Translations under genes and position numbers: made by a program | Shown here: piece after piece, positions 10,561 through 22,074 of the stretch | How the letters are laid out: each line of letters opens with the position of its first letter | Position numbering within the stretch: the first letter of the stretch is position 1 | DNA from: Phymatolithon calcareum | Lineage: Eukaryota; Rhodophyta; Florideophyceae; Hapalidiales | NCBI GenBank assembly: GCA_977006965.1 | Contig: OZ345355.1 | Location: forward strand, 248,001-312,000 | Length of the DNA: 64,000 bases | Direction: 5' to 3' | Notes under the pieces: generated by a model | Told to the model about the DNA's origin: nothing | The model's database searches: none | The model's input: only the letters and a program-made list of their open reading frames with translations

Positions 10561-11942
10561 TATAATATGTTTTATTTTTCTTAATTGTTCTCTGTTTTTC
10601 TTCAAATATGTTTTGTTAAGATGTAGAACACGACGTGCATTCGAATCAGGCGATATCGTGCTGTTGGCGTTAAGCTTATTGTAAAATTCGATAAGCCTGT
10701 TTTTTAAACATCCTGCATGAGAGCCATGTAAAAGCCGGAATAAAATGATATTCAAATACAGGATTCAAGAAACCGTCAAATTTAATTTTTATTTCAGAAA
10801 GGAGAAACTGGTGCCAATGGCCTTGGAATCCTCTGATCTATCGATTGATATGTAATATAAATTTATGTTAGAGGTGATCGGCTTCTCGTTGCAGCCTGAA
10901 TACGCTGGAAAAGAGAGATTTAGGTGTAAAGTATGATAGCTAGGCGTGCGGCCATGAATCATTCAGTGTCTTGACACCAAATATATGCCGGTCAAAACTA
11001 CAGGCAATTCGAACGTTGGTCATATTGCTAGTATCTCTTTGACAGAAAATTTCCCTCAATTGAGGGAATACGGTTCATTTAATATTTGGCACATGAATGC
11101 CTCTCGATATCATGCACATCAACAGGCTAAGCTCATAGATGTCAGCATGTTTAGTGAAGCAGTTCCTAACAGTAGAGGTGTCGCAAATGTATATTGTGGC
11201 ATTATCAAGACTATTACATGGGAAGTACGCAATGGTTGTCGTCTTGAATTTTTAAAATCTGGCAAAAGTAGTCATCATGACATCTGCACTCATCCTTTTA
11301 TTTTTCTTAGGGTTAATGTGGCGTCTGACGCTGCTCTTGATTGAAAATGTACATTCTGGGGCAACTGAACGTCGACAAGTAATGCGCGTGTCAAGTGCTG
11401 TCGATGAGTTGTTCACCCGGCACTTAAGCTTCGTTGCGTCATGCTGCTGACACTCTGTATGGGCACCAGCGAATAACCGCCAGGTAAAAACCTAAAATAT
11501 CGCCAGAAGAGTTAGATTGCCCCTATGAACTATAAGCGAACATGGTGAATGTCTGCAGAGTTAGCACTAACTAAGATGAATCCGCACATGTAATGCGCCT
11601 GATACCGAAATACGCGGCCACAGGGCAGTTTAAAAATGCCATTCTGTAGGTTATATCGCCTTCAAATCTCTTTGACAAAGCGTGTGTTCTATGGTTTTTC
11701 ACGGGATCGATAGATACTTGACCGAGTAACCAACGGTATTGCGCAGAGTATATGTCGCCTAATTCACTTGATTGCACCCTGAATAACCAAAGCTATTCGG
11801 CCACTGGCATCCCTGTTTTTGAGAAAAAGGACATGGGAAATATATCTTGGGCCTGGTAGTCTTCCAGAAAGCGCTCTCAACACTGAACTCAACTCTTTTC
11901 ATGAGGACGTGTATTTCGACAAACTTAATAGGCTCTGCTACT
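10561..11942. other. No recognised gene; weak ORF at 10985-11344
   Basis: Low-complexity-poor, AT-rich sequence. The longest open stretch, 119 codons at 10985-11344 (+), has no recognisable domain or partner and I do not call it a gene. Confidence 0.35.
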
Positions 11943-11983
11943 GCGAAAAGAGACTACAGTAGCCTACTGTAGTCTCTTTTCGC
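11943..11983. repeat. Perfect 41-nt palindrome (20-bp arms, 1-nt centre)
   Basis: The left arm 'gcgaaaagagactacagtag' (11943-11962) is the exact reverse complement of 11964-11983, with a single C at 11963. Confidence 0.95.
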
Positions 11984-14073
11984 CCCTTTCTTCTCAGATT
12001 AGCAGACGTCCAAGAAACACGTTTTCGTATGTGAACTTGGGGAAATCGTCACCACGCAATCGTGCTTCGAGTGAAGCCTAATACCACGATTCTCGGATAA
12101 GACATCTCCGTTTAGAGTGCGAAGTTCTCAAAACAGAGAGGAAAATCGTCTCTAAAAGAGATATCGAACTTTCCGCTTATACCGTACGCTGGTATTAGGC
12201 TGGCGACCGGGCGTGATGATATCAAGTTTCCGGTGCGATGGTTAGTCTCAAGGGCCCTGTAAGACTTAGGCGAGAGGGCTCGGAATAGGGCGAGCTTCTG
12301 AAGGTTGTATCTAAGTTTGTGTGCCCCTTTGAGGAGCATATGATCTCGACTGAAGACGATAAACAGGAATTTCGTGATGAAGATTGGTAGGGATGAGCAC
12401 TGTAAGCAGTCCTGAGAGGTACCGTGTTTTGCCGTTGCTGGCTTGGTTCAAGCTGTCTGAATGTCATCGACAGCGTTCTCTGCTTTGACTTAGACAATAT
12501 TGACTGACCTAATCTTAGTCTTCTTCAGAGGATGACGAATTTGAACCAATTTCATACGATGTGACATGCTCGCAACCCATTGATTTTTTTCCACGAGTAA
12601 ACCATACCACAACTGTTTTTGATATCGAAAGACTCTGGAGCACTCTGTGAGACTGGTTACCAATGCGATATTAGTGTGTTCTGATGTACCGACCGCGCGC
12701 GGCCAATAGTCTTCTCCTGGAATTGCAGTTTTGGTACATTTGAGATATCAGCATAATTTGGTTGCTAACGCAGCACGAAGCGAATTTAAGGTATCAGTGT
12801 GGCTACTCCTTGTACAGAAGATAAGCCAGGCTTTACGGAGATGGCGTGAGTGATTTGCTTCGAATTTGCTTTCTTGATTTTTTCGAGATTTCCGCTCGCT
12901 CCTCAGTGAGGAGGTCCGTCAAATAACCGCTAGAAGCTGTACTATATCCGTTTTCTTATGCACTGAGCCTTGGCGCTATTAGTTTACTAGTGCATCGAAA
13001 CGAATATAATTCTGGCACCACTCTGTTTTGCTGTGTCCCAGTTTTTACATGGATAGAATAGGGCATATTGAAGAATTAAACTGTAGTCGTTGATTGAAAA
13101 CTCAAAGTGTTACTCATTGTAGACTACGAAAAATAAATCCATTTTCCGATATGCTGTGGTAGGTTCTAATTTAGTGTTATTAAATTTCAGATTTAGATTT
13201 GGTCTATGTGGTCGGAACACAGTGAACGCCGTATATACAGCATTTTTAAGTGTTCCGACCAAATATTCTGTTATTTTTCTAGTACTTTCGAAATTATTCC
13301 TATCAAAATAATAATAATTCTTTGCAAACCTATGCTACACGACATTTCTCTTGTCCATATGCGAGGGACACACCCAGAAGTGATCTCTTCAAATTCAGAA
13401 GTGTTCCAGCCAAGTGTAGGTATCGTCGGTTCATCTCGATGATGCACCTTCAATGTGTAATTTGGAAATTTCTTCGGGAAAAAAGCTGTATTTGAATTTG
13501 AGAATTTGTGCCACTATCAATTTAACATTTGAAAACGTTTTCAAAATAGCATTCTTGTGTGGAGCAATTGATAAGGTCCACACAAAAGGTGCGACGTGTG
13601 TTTCACACTCAAAAGGCTCTGCTGACACTCCTACAAGGACTTAAATTGTCGGGGCTCTAATTCAGAAAGTAGCCCCGTAATTTAAGGTCTTCCACCTTCA
13701 CGAGCGGCAACTGCCGCGCAAAGACGAGCGACCTCAAGATTGCGATTCATTTTTCGATTCGTGGACACGATGTGCACGTGAGTTGGGTGTGGCGGTACAG
13801 AGGAAATGAAGTGTTCAGTGGACGGTTGAGTGAACGATAGTTAGGGGTGTAGGAGTTTTGGATCGATGATCATTCGTACGGGGCTGACGGGAGAAGCAGG
13901 CGTTATAATCGAGAACGTTTTATGTTGCTGCTGTAATGGAGCGATTCTTTGCATGTAGCGTGGGTCATGGGTTGGTAGGCGCCATAGAAATGAAGGAGAC
14001 AGCGGTACATATTTGGAAAAAAGGGTGAGGAGTCGTTTTGGCAAGTTTCAAAATTAGATCGTTCCGGTCGTGT
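11984..14073. other. Unrecognised intergenic DNA with one small hairpin
   Basis: No convincing gene on either strand. It contains a hairpin with perfect 11-bp arms (ggtcggaacac at 13210-13220 against 13250-13260), and a short ggggct/agcccc pair near 13652-13674. Confidence 0.4.
13210..13260. repeat. Hairpin with perfect 11-bp arms, 29-nt loop
   Basis: 'ggtcggaacac' at 13210-13220 pairs with 'gtgttccgacc' at 13250-13260. This could be a foldback remnant; nothing else recognisable flanks it. Confidence 0.7.
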
Positions 14074-15581
14074 GCTGCTGATATTGGTGATGAAATGAAC
14101 TTGCTTTCCCTTATATTAAATCAAAATATTATATCATATAGTCCTTCATCAACATGAACACATCAATCTGCCTTTGATCAAAATACAAAAATTAGTCCCT
14201 TGTCCCCGGCTTTAGTCTACAGTCCATATCCGGATATTACTGTGGAGAACCCAGCTGTACCATTTCAAATTCCAATACTTTTCTCAGACGATAACCACTT
14301 TCAGACTCTAATCCCTCCGTCAGATGTGTATGTTTTCTCTTCACCCTCATGGGATTTTAATGATTATAAATTTTACATACCGTTTTTCAATTAGACAAAT
14401 ACGAATAAATGGTGTCTTACTCAAAATTTCTTGTGCGGAGTTAAGAAATAGTAATAATTAGACGAGAGACAAATATAGTAAACCCACGTGCAGCTAACAC
14501 TGGATATATCAAACGTTAGAAGTGCGAAAAACAAGTGCCATATGGCGTCGGAAATATTTAACGTCAGCAATTCAGACAAGGAGTACGTCCCAACTGCATC
14601 GTTTATGATAATTTATTACAATCGATAGCCGTGACAGTAAACTTTTCACCGTATCGCACCACCACTCGCATGAGTAGCAAGTGCGCAAATCGTCACAGTA
14701 TATGCGAGAAACTGGAACTGCTTATATGAAGGGGATACCAGATACTTCGAATAGGGAATAGAGCTATTTGAATTGAATATATTATACAACTTTCAAGAAT
14801 GAGATATCGGATTCAAAATCTCTGAATATCATATAAGCTAGTTCTCTCGGAATATGCGCGTTTTCTGTGCATGTGACTCCAAGATTGGAAGAGCAAATTT
14901 TTAACTCTATTTCACATATTGCGGCTTTATCTGGCCAAATATTTAATCTCCATCTGTGGAAGTAAGTTTAGATAACTATGCTTGCAAGATTCTATCCCTT
15001 GTCGTGTTTGGCGCTAACTTAAACTATGAAAAATTCGATGGTGTTCAAAGTGGACAGCTCAGCATGATTACTGAAATAAGAACCTTGAATATATTAAAGT
15101 TTTGGACAAGACCAGGGACGAACCTACCAATTCCTCAATTGCGGGAAAATTTTCTTCAAATTGACGTTAGGAAAAGTAGAAATCAAATATACTTTCCAGT
15201 TCGTTAAATCAATAGGCTATGATACAGCAAAGCTATTGACTCGTGGTACAGGAAAACACATCATATTTGTTGAAACCGGCCGCGTTCAAAATAATTTTGA
15301 ACACATCTCTCACAGGGTGAAACTTCCCTCTTACAGGAAAATGGTGCGACTATTGGGCTAGCTGGTGGTGCTCGTGGAGTGGGAGATCAATTCAATATGC
15401 GAAACCTGCAAATATTCTTAGAATATAGGTCAAGGAGGCGGGTCAAAACGCCTCTTTGAAAGTGTCAAAGAAGGCGGCAATCTGCAGAATTTCTGAAACG
15501 TCCAACTTTTCAATGGCCAAAATATTGGCGAACAGGAAAAATTATCAATTATTTTAAGTTGCAAAATCTACAAATTTTAAT
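14074..15581 (+). mobile_element. 5'-truncated Helitron tail, second copy
   Basis: Colinear with 5257-6768 of the first Helitron at about 90% identity by eye. It begins abruptly inside the OTU coding region ('gctgctgatattggtgatga') and ends at the same 'attttaat' as the first copy. It includes the C-terminal codons of the OTU domain, now broken by a stop at about 14156 and others, and the whole 3' module. Truncated copies that share the 3' end are common in transposon families that replicate or are repaired incompletely. Confidence 0.9.
14200..14394 (+). pseudogene. C-terminal remnant of the Helitron OTU domain
   Basis: 64 codons match the last residues of the first Helitron protein (NHFQ.LIPPSD, with the candidate His kept), but read through the old stop position into the 3' module. 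It lacks the DGNC cysteine and everything upstream, so it cannot be functional. Confidence 0.8.
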
Positions 15582-16306
15582 CTCTGAGAGGTCCAATGAA
15601 ATCGCAGAAAACGATATTGTGGTCCAATCATTTCGATAATCTCGTCCAATTAAATTTTTAGAAACCTGGGTGTCATAACTCAACATCTCTGTATAATACC
15701 ATAACTAAAGTTATGGAATTATGAAAGAAATAAATATATATAGCATTATAATATTGCTTTATCACTATAACTGAATTTTTGAGCTAAATATTACAATCCA
15801 TACTTAGTTGGAGCATTGTTTCCAAGTGCTACACAAATTGGAGCTGGTCCGTTTACTTTTAGCTGGCACTCTCCGCGCGATTGCACTTTCCGAAACGAAA
15901 CTTCGTCTAGCACACATGGGTTTATCCGTTTTACATCGTCGCCGGGAATCAATATTGCACCTTTATGCATTTAGTCGAAGTCGGTCCACACACAGAGGTC
16001 CAGTCTGGGTGGTTCACGGGACAAGATTGTCAAGAGGAGAAATATTGCTAGTATAGCCAGAAAAGTACGTGCACCGTTCCAGTTTGCAATTCTGAGGATG
16101 TTGGAACTAAATTATGGAAATACTGGAACGATTTGGAGTTTTCATGGCATGCGGCTGCACCACGCTAGAATCGACAAAGCATATCGTCCGGTAAAGAAAA
16201 CAATAATATCCAGTAGAAGCCTCGAGACTCGCCCCCATTACGACGGTCTCGTGGTCAATCTTTGATAAAATACTGGGTTTAGAAACGTAAGCTGGTCGCA
16301 AACCAG
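15582..16306. other. No recognised feature
   Basis: AT-rich flank of the Helitron tail followed by mixed sequence. The 82-codon ORF at 15808-16056 has no recognisable content. Confidence 0.35.
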
Positions 16307-16454
16307 GCAAAACGGCAACGAGCAGTGCGGAACAAAAGAAGATTGTATACATTTCGCGCGTTCAGCGTTGTAAAACCTCACGAAGGTCCACGTGCTGAGG
16401 GCGCGAATGGTAAAAAACTCTTCTTTTGTTCTAAACTGTTCATTGCCGTTTTGC
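16307..16454. repeat. Imperfect 36-bp inverted repeat, ~76-nt spacer
   Basis: 16307-16342 ('gcaaaacggcaa...aacaaaagaaga') pairs with 16419-16454 with a handful of mismatches. Possibly a foldback or MITE remnant; no target duplication was found. Confidence 0.65.
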
Positions 16455-16759
16455 GACATTTAAGAATACGCGAGGCACGCCGTTTGTCTAATGACATGCC
16501 GTTGGATTATTTCCGGGAAATTTCAGGACATGTTCCGTAAGACTGGAACGTTGGTGCGGAGGATACACAAGTTAGAATGTGCTGCATTCTCAGGGGCGAC
16601 ATGGTAGTCGGCACTCCCTCTCGCCAATTGTGGCTTGCTTGAAATGCGATCCTTTACTCGCTGTGATTAGTGGTGCCTTATAAGCTATCGGATTCTCCAA
16701 CCCACTAGCTGGGGTTTGCATAGAACACCCCGCGAATACCGACATTATCCTATCCCTGT

Positions 16760-17005
16760 CAGGTCTAACGGCCACCTCGATGCGCACGTGCGAGTCAGTG
16801 ACCCAGCATGGCCATCTGTCGGGCCTCCCCTCCAGCGATGTTGGGTCTATCACTTTCTGGTCTAACGGCTACCGCCATACGCACTTGGGAGTCAGCGACC
16901 CAACTTGGCGATCTCTTGTGCCTCCCATCCTGTGATTACTTCGACTATCGGGTCTGTCCGCTATTACTAGCTGACACATGCGGCTGGCCACCCGACTTGG
17001 TCGTT
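16760..17005. repeat. Degenerate ~100-bp direct repeats (2-3 units)
   Basis: 'ggtctaacggc.acc.c.at.cgcac.tg.gagtca' appears at about 16762 and again at about 16859, and weaker traces follow (gggtctgtccgctattactagctg). There is no convincing ORF. Confidence 0.5.
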
Positions 17006-17666
17006 CTATAGTATTTCCCCTAAGTCTTGCGCTGCCAGCGTCTTTCCCAGCCTTGTCGTTTCGCCATTGACGGAGCTCACATTGCAAGCCACGGCATTGT
17101 TCGACAACAAGATACATTCACTGCAGTTTCAGATTGCCAGTGAAATGGCACAAATGGCTGAGGGTACTGACCTCTCCCGCACGCGCAAACTTGACACAGA
17201 CAACGATCGAATCGTTGAGCTGTGCAGACCGGTTCCACTGGTCGAGGAAGTTGATTCTTTCGCTAGTAGTGGAAAATATGACCTGCCAAGACGAGGATCT
17301 ACGTGCGTTGAACTTCTTTGAGCTATGCTGTCGCGGAAACGACCATAAGAAGGGGAATCTAATGTACATCTTTATAGATGCTCTTGGGATGAAGAAAAAA
17401 TCACGACGTCAAGGAATGTAATGACAACGAATGCCCACAAATGCGAGCTCGGAAAACGAGGGACGACCAACAGGTGGGTTCCACATAGTCCATAGCGCCT
17501 CCATCTTTTGGTACAGTAGAGTACGCATTTTATATCGCAGAGAAGAACGGATGACCGAAGCGCGGGTGTACTCTCATTCTTTGTCACAACAGAGTACGCA
17601 TCAGTCAAGCCAAATGTTATGCATCACGTCATTGTTGGCGCAATCGTCTGTCTTCGTTAGGCCCCT
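17006..17666. other. No recognised gene
   Basis: Several overlapping open stretches of 80-100 codons on both strands, none with recognisable protein features. I see no basis to choose among them. Confidence 0.3.
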
Positions 17667-17890
17667 TCATTCATTCATTTTGCGTATTCCCCTTGTGGGG
17701 CTAGCTTCCCCCATTCTATTTTATTTGTTGCGAGTTTGATTGCTGATTGCAAGTCGAGGTCCGGGAGGTCGCCAAAGATTAATTCTGGGGCCTAAGAATC
17801 CCAGTCAATCTTGGTGGAGAAACTTTTAGCTTCCCCAGTGCCTTCTGTTTTTCCTTCGTTTCCCCTCCGGGAAGCGTCCCTTCGCCGTTA
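17667..17890 (-). repeat. Short retroposon-like dispersed repeat, copy 1 (minus)
   Basis: Shares with 25268-25481 the blocks 'cattcattttgcgta.tccc', 'ccttgtggggctag', 'ttgcgagtttga' and 'cgggaagcgtcccttcgc' in the same order. On the minus strand it ends in an (AATG)n tail, typical of a non-LTR retroposon 3' end. No target duplication was found for this copy. Confidence 0.6.
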
Positions 17891-18403
17891 CGCCACTGGT
17901 AACAAGTCTTAAATCTTCGAGCAGTTTTCGTGACATCGGTAACAAGCAGTGATTTCTTCGCTGTTCAGTTTTGTGTACTATCGAAATGAGGGCACTATCA
18001 TGAAGAAACCAACATGGCTTCAAGAGAAGCAGTCCAAGGAATGAACAAGGGAATTTGCGAGCTGTAAAGGAAATAACATCTGTATCAAGTACACTAAGCG
18101 TTTCTTGTCTCTCGTCTAAAATCAGGATTGCCGCATATTCAAGGTCTTGGAAAACCACTGCGTGGAAGACAAGAAACAATGCGCTTGTTTCCAATAACAA
18201 GACAGCAAATTCGGAGACAGTCTATCTGGCTCTGGATTAGCGCCGATGACCAGATTCGGCATCTTAGAAATACGATAACAGTCGAGAACAACGTTATGTC
18301 GGTAGAAATATCAACACGTTTTGGTCGGCACAGTGCTTCTCCGGGAGCGCACGGAAAGAAGTGGCAGGTGCAGTCGTCGCGCTTTTGGGATAGAAGATAT
18401 TTC
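17891..18403. other. No recognised gene
   Basis: Minus-strand ORF 17826-18200 and overlapping plus-strand ORFs have no recognisable domains. The region leads into the satellite array. Confidence 0.3.
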
Positions 18404-19321
18404 ATTAATTTGAATCAGAAGGGGATTATTTGTATATCTGGATCATAGGGGCAGTGGTCCTAGAGTGGGTCATGTAGATTACTATATACACTGCATTTAA
18501 GTGTTTGGATCGTAAAGCATGAATACTGTTTTTTCAGTTTCTTTAGAGCATATAGCCACTTCAGTGTTACGATCCTAACTGTGAAATGTACGGGATATGT
18601 CCTCTCAGTGCAGCTGACGTGCACGGCGTTCCGAGGTCAAGGCTCATGATGAGTCTGGACCATAAGGGGGAAGATATCTCATTAATTTGAATCAGAAGGG
18701 GATTATTTGTATATCTGGACCATAGGGGCAGTGGTCCTAGAGTGGGTCATGTAGATTACTATATACACTGCATTTAAGTGTTTGGATCGTAAAGCATGAA
18801 TACTGTTTTTTCAGTTTCTTTAGAGCATATAGCCACTTCAGTGTTACGATCCTAACTGTGAAATGTACGGGATATGTCCTCTCAGTGCAGCTGACGTGCA
18901 CGGCGTTCCGAGGTCAAGGCTCATGATGAGTCTGGACCATAAGGGGGAAGATATCTCATTAATTTGAATCAGAAGGGGATTATTTGTATATCTGGATCAT
19001 AGGGGCAGTAGTCCTAGAGTGGGTCATGTAGATTACTATATACACTGCATTTAAGTGTTTGGATCGTAAAGCATGAATACTGTTTTTTCAGTTTCTTTAG
19101 AGCATATAGCCGCTTCAGTGTTACGATCCTAACTGTGAAATGTACGGGATATGTCCTCTCAGTGCAGCTGACGTGCACGGCGTTCCGAGGTCGAGGCTCA
19201 TGATGAGTCTGGACCACAAGGGGGAAGATATCTCATTAATTTGGACCAGAAGGGGATTATTTGTATATCTGGACCACAGGGGCAGTGGTCCTAAAATGGG
19301 TCCTGTAGATTACTATATTGG
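18404..19321 (+). repeat. Satellite array, exact 277-bp period (3.3 units)
   Basis: 'attaattt' of each unit starts at 18404, 18681, 18958 and 19235, exactly 277 bp apart each time. Units differ at only a few positions, while the last partial unit (19235-19321) is slightly more diverged. Inside each unit the pair 'tctgga(c/t)cataagggg' and 'tctgga(c/t)cataggggcag' forms a sub-repeat, and 'ggatcgtaa' pairs with 'ttacgatcc' about 70 nt away, so each unit can fold. Confidence 0.95.
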
Positions 19322-19582
19322 CTGGAATTGAGTAGCAAGCAGTGAGAAAATCAATAAAGAAGTAAAGCGTGCTAAGTTTGCAAAGTGCCAAGGTGGAGTA
19401 ACTACACTGTTCCGTGAAATTAGTGTCCCAAAATATCGGAGGGGCATACGAGAGGGTGAAGAGAGTAGTAGTACTCAATATTTACAGAAAATATCTGTTT
19501 CTTTCTAGTTTTCAAATAATTTTGAAGGAACAAAAAAGAAATATTTCAATTAAATGAGAACAATTAAAATTCACCAGCAGTT

Positions 19583-19657
19583 GTGAAACATTGAACCCAC
19601 GACACGAATTTGTACAGTAGAAATACTTCACGTTACTAACCACTGGGCCACGCCCTC
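19583..19657 (-). other. tRNA-like sequence (SINE head or tRNA pseudogene) inside the transposon
   Basis: On the minus strand an A-box match TGGCCCAGTGG (complement of 19640-19650) is followed about 50 nt later by a degenerate B box, GGTTCAATGTT (complement of 19588-19598). This resembles a tRNA-derived SINE head. The B box deviates at three positions, there is no convincing acceptor stem and no target duplication was located, so I do not call it a functional tRNA. Confidence 0.35.
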
Positions 19658-19849
19658 TTGTCCTGGATATGATATTTTCAGTTCAATGGATGCAACATAA
19701 GCAGAATCAACGGCAACTGTATACCGTAGAATAATGATGTATTGTAAGCAACAGATCCAATATTTTTTGATATATAGCTACCAAAGGAACTAAAATTTCT
19801 CTACAGCATCTCCATTCCACCCCATTGAGATTTACGCCTTTTCACATCG

Positions 19850-20960
19850 ATGCCATCCAGCCTCAACATGGCCACCAATCATTCTGAACATGGTAATACT
19901 TCACCCAATCGCCGGACGCAAATTGTCGCCACCAAATTCCAACGGAAAATGGTCATTAACTGGATGAATAATGAGGCCATATCCTCGGGATCAACTTCAC
20001 TGATTGCAGCCCGCGCTGTGAAGCAATTCCCCAGTATCTTCCGCTCAACAGACAAGCGGGAGTCTTCGGCGCAGCGAACAGCACATTGCGTACACCGAAA
20101 GGCTTATATCCTACCACCTCGGCCAATTGCAGCGTGACTTTGATGAAGGAAATTTTCAAAACGCTATAATTGAGAACATGGATGAAACTCATTTTTTGTT
20201 CAATATGGATAATCATCACACTCTTGCATTTGCCGGAACGGAGAAAATTACGTATGCTGATGTTGTATCAGGAGGAGAAGGCTTGTCCATCGTGTTACGT
20301 ATTACTGGAGGAGATGACCAAGCCGTTGCTGCACCGTTTCTTATTTTCAAAAATAGAAACCGCAGCTATCCGATAATGAATTTACCTGACAATGTGGAGG
20401 GAGCATCTTACAGAACGCAGCCCCGTGCATGGATGGACCGCTTAATGTTCGATGAATGGCTGAACGAGCCAAGAGCAATCGCGAAAGACGCTCAAGGTCG
20501 TCATCGGGTCCTTTTTTTGGACAACTGCTCTGGTCATAAGGAAGCATCGAGCCAATCCCTGCAGGCAGTGGACACGGAACTTAGATTTCTACCACCTAAC
20601 GCAACGCATTTATGTCAGCCTCTTGACTCTTTCATAATTAAGCAATTTAAGCAAATTTGGCGAAGGGAGTGGGAGGCACAAAAACTGCAGTGCATTGAGA
20701 GCGGCGACTGGTCCCCCGAGTCGGGAAAACTCAAGCATCTGGGAAAACATTACTATATGAGCCTGGCTGCAAAATGTGCTGCGGAATTGAACGGAATGAA
20801 AGACAAAAATGGAATTCCTTTGGTAAGGAAGTCTATGATACGGTGCGGTCTTGCAACTGACTTAGACGGAACGTGGAAGGTAGACCAGTTATATCCCCAC
20901 CTCCAGAAAATTGTTGAAACTCATCACGTGGAGTTTTGTGGGGCTTTCCCTGAAACTTAG
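19850..20960 (+). pseudogene. DDE_1 (pogo/Tigger-like) transposase, one frameshift
   Basis: The N-terminal piece (19850-20137) carries the DNA-binding region with 'TKFQRKMVINWMNNEA' and 'AVKQFPSIFRS'. The catalytic piece (20127-20960, 277 codons) is in another frame and extends upstream to about 20058 in that frame, so one small indel near 20040-20060 splits the gene. The catalytic triad is visible in the second piece: D19 (NMDETHF), D132 (FLDNCSGH) and D167 (QPLD), a DD34D spacing. The enzyme would cut and paste the element at TA sites. The C-terminal part is complete to the stop. Since the TIRs are perfect, the element may still be movable in trans. Confidence 0.85.
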
Positions 20961-21288
20961 AAAAGTTTAAAATAAATTTTCAACTTTTCACTGAATTGAA
21001 TTTCATGATTTCTTACAGTTTTCATATTTTCGGCCTGGGAGTATGATCTCAGTACCAAACTAGCGCTTGAGTACGAGAAAATTTTAGGACACTAATTTCA
21101 CGGAACAGTGTACTCGCTATGATACACAGAACACTCCATAGCAATAAACTTATCAAAAAAATAATATTTATTTCATGCGCAACTCTCTATGCTTCAGTTC
21201 CTCGTCGCAAGTAGCATCTCTGTCATCGCAGGAAGTGAGGTCAATTATCATGGACTGAGCCGCTTTGTCGATGTGTTTTCGGTTCGCC

Positions 21289-21546
21289 TCAATTGCGGAT
21301 GTTCGGCTTGGCGCATGTCTGCGAGAAGTAACCGTTGTTTCCGCACGAGGAGCCGTGGCGGGACCTCATTTCGGACGGGAAGTAGGGCCTCTTGCGCTTG
21401 CGGCCCAGCTTAGCGACAAGGTCAAACGGAACCAAATCATCCTGTACTAGCTGGTAACCAGTGACTGCAACACGAATGATGATGCCCTCGTGTTGCTTGG
21501 CCCACGTTATCAATAGCCATGGGTCCCACACCAGATCTTGTTTCAC
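21289..21546 (-). pseudogene. MULE protein C-terminal fragment with degenerate zinc knuckle
   Basis: 85 codons, closely similar to 55639-55905 (shared 'LVAK.GRK.K.PY.SSEM' and 'GHFSQTC..PNI.N' patterns). 'HGSSCGNNGYFSQTC' is a decayed CCHC zinc knuckle that has lost its first Cys and its His, as found at the C-terminus of MURA transposases. No DDE catalytic region remains nearby. Confidence 0.6.
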
Positions 21547-22074
21547 GGGTCGAACGCGACTCGATGCTGCGCCAACCGTCTAGAACAGTACAAAAGTGCA
21601 GCGACGACGTGGATACATGGCCGCTGGTGCTCTTCAAAGTGGCGGCAAGAGCATGTAGCGCGGTAGTCGCTGTTATGAGTTCAGACGGTTCGGGCGAGAG
21701 CGCTGTGAGTTAGTTTAGTAGTCGAATGCGACGAGGTGCAGAGTACTTTGCGTAGCGGATTAGTAGTGTATTAATAAAGATATGGGTAGTAAAGGAGCAT
21801 GGGCAATTGGTACACTCAGCAGAACCCTGAAGAAGCCCACATGGACTCCTACCGAAGAGAATGAAGCGGCGCGAGCCATTGACGTGATATTATGCAATTC
21901 TGAATAAGATAACTGACAACTCTCGATGCTCGTATAACGCGATTAGAAACGTGCCGACTTTCCTCAAGTTGGGACACATGGTACCTTCTCAATAAATCCT
22001 CTTAATTACGTGTAATGATATGCGGCTGTCTAGCTGAAATCATAACGAGTGGTAGTTTTTGCAAGGGTGCCGAC

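Larger units (their letters stand above)
19405..21110 (+). mobile_element. pogo/Tc1-mariner-like DNA transposon with perfect TIRs
   Basis: Perfect 24-bp terminal inverted repeats (19405-19428, beginning CACTGTTCCGTGAAATTAGT, and 21087-21110) are flanked on both sides by TA, the target duplication of Tc1/mariner/pogo elements. Similarity of the ends continues inward for about 10 more bases with mismatches. The 1,706-bp body encodes a DDE transposase (frameshifted) on the plus strand. Confidence 0.95.

Noticed and set aside
18404-19321. CRISPR-like or coding repeat array
   Set aside because: The period of 277 bp is far too long for CRISPR, the context is eukaryotic, and the ORFs inside units are short and not consistent between units.
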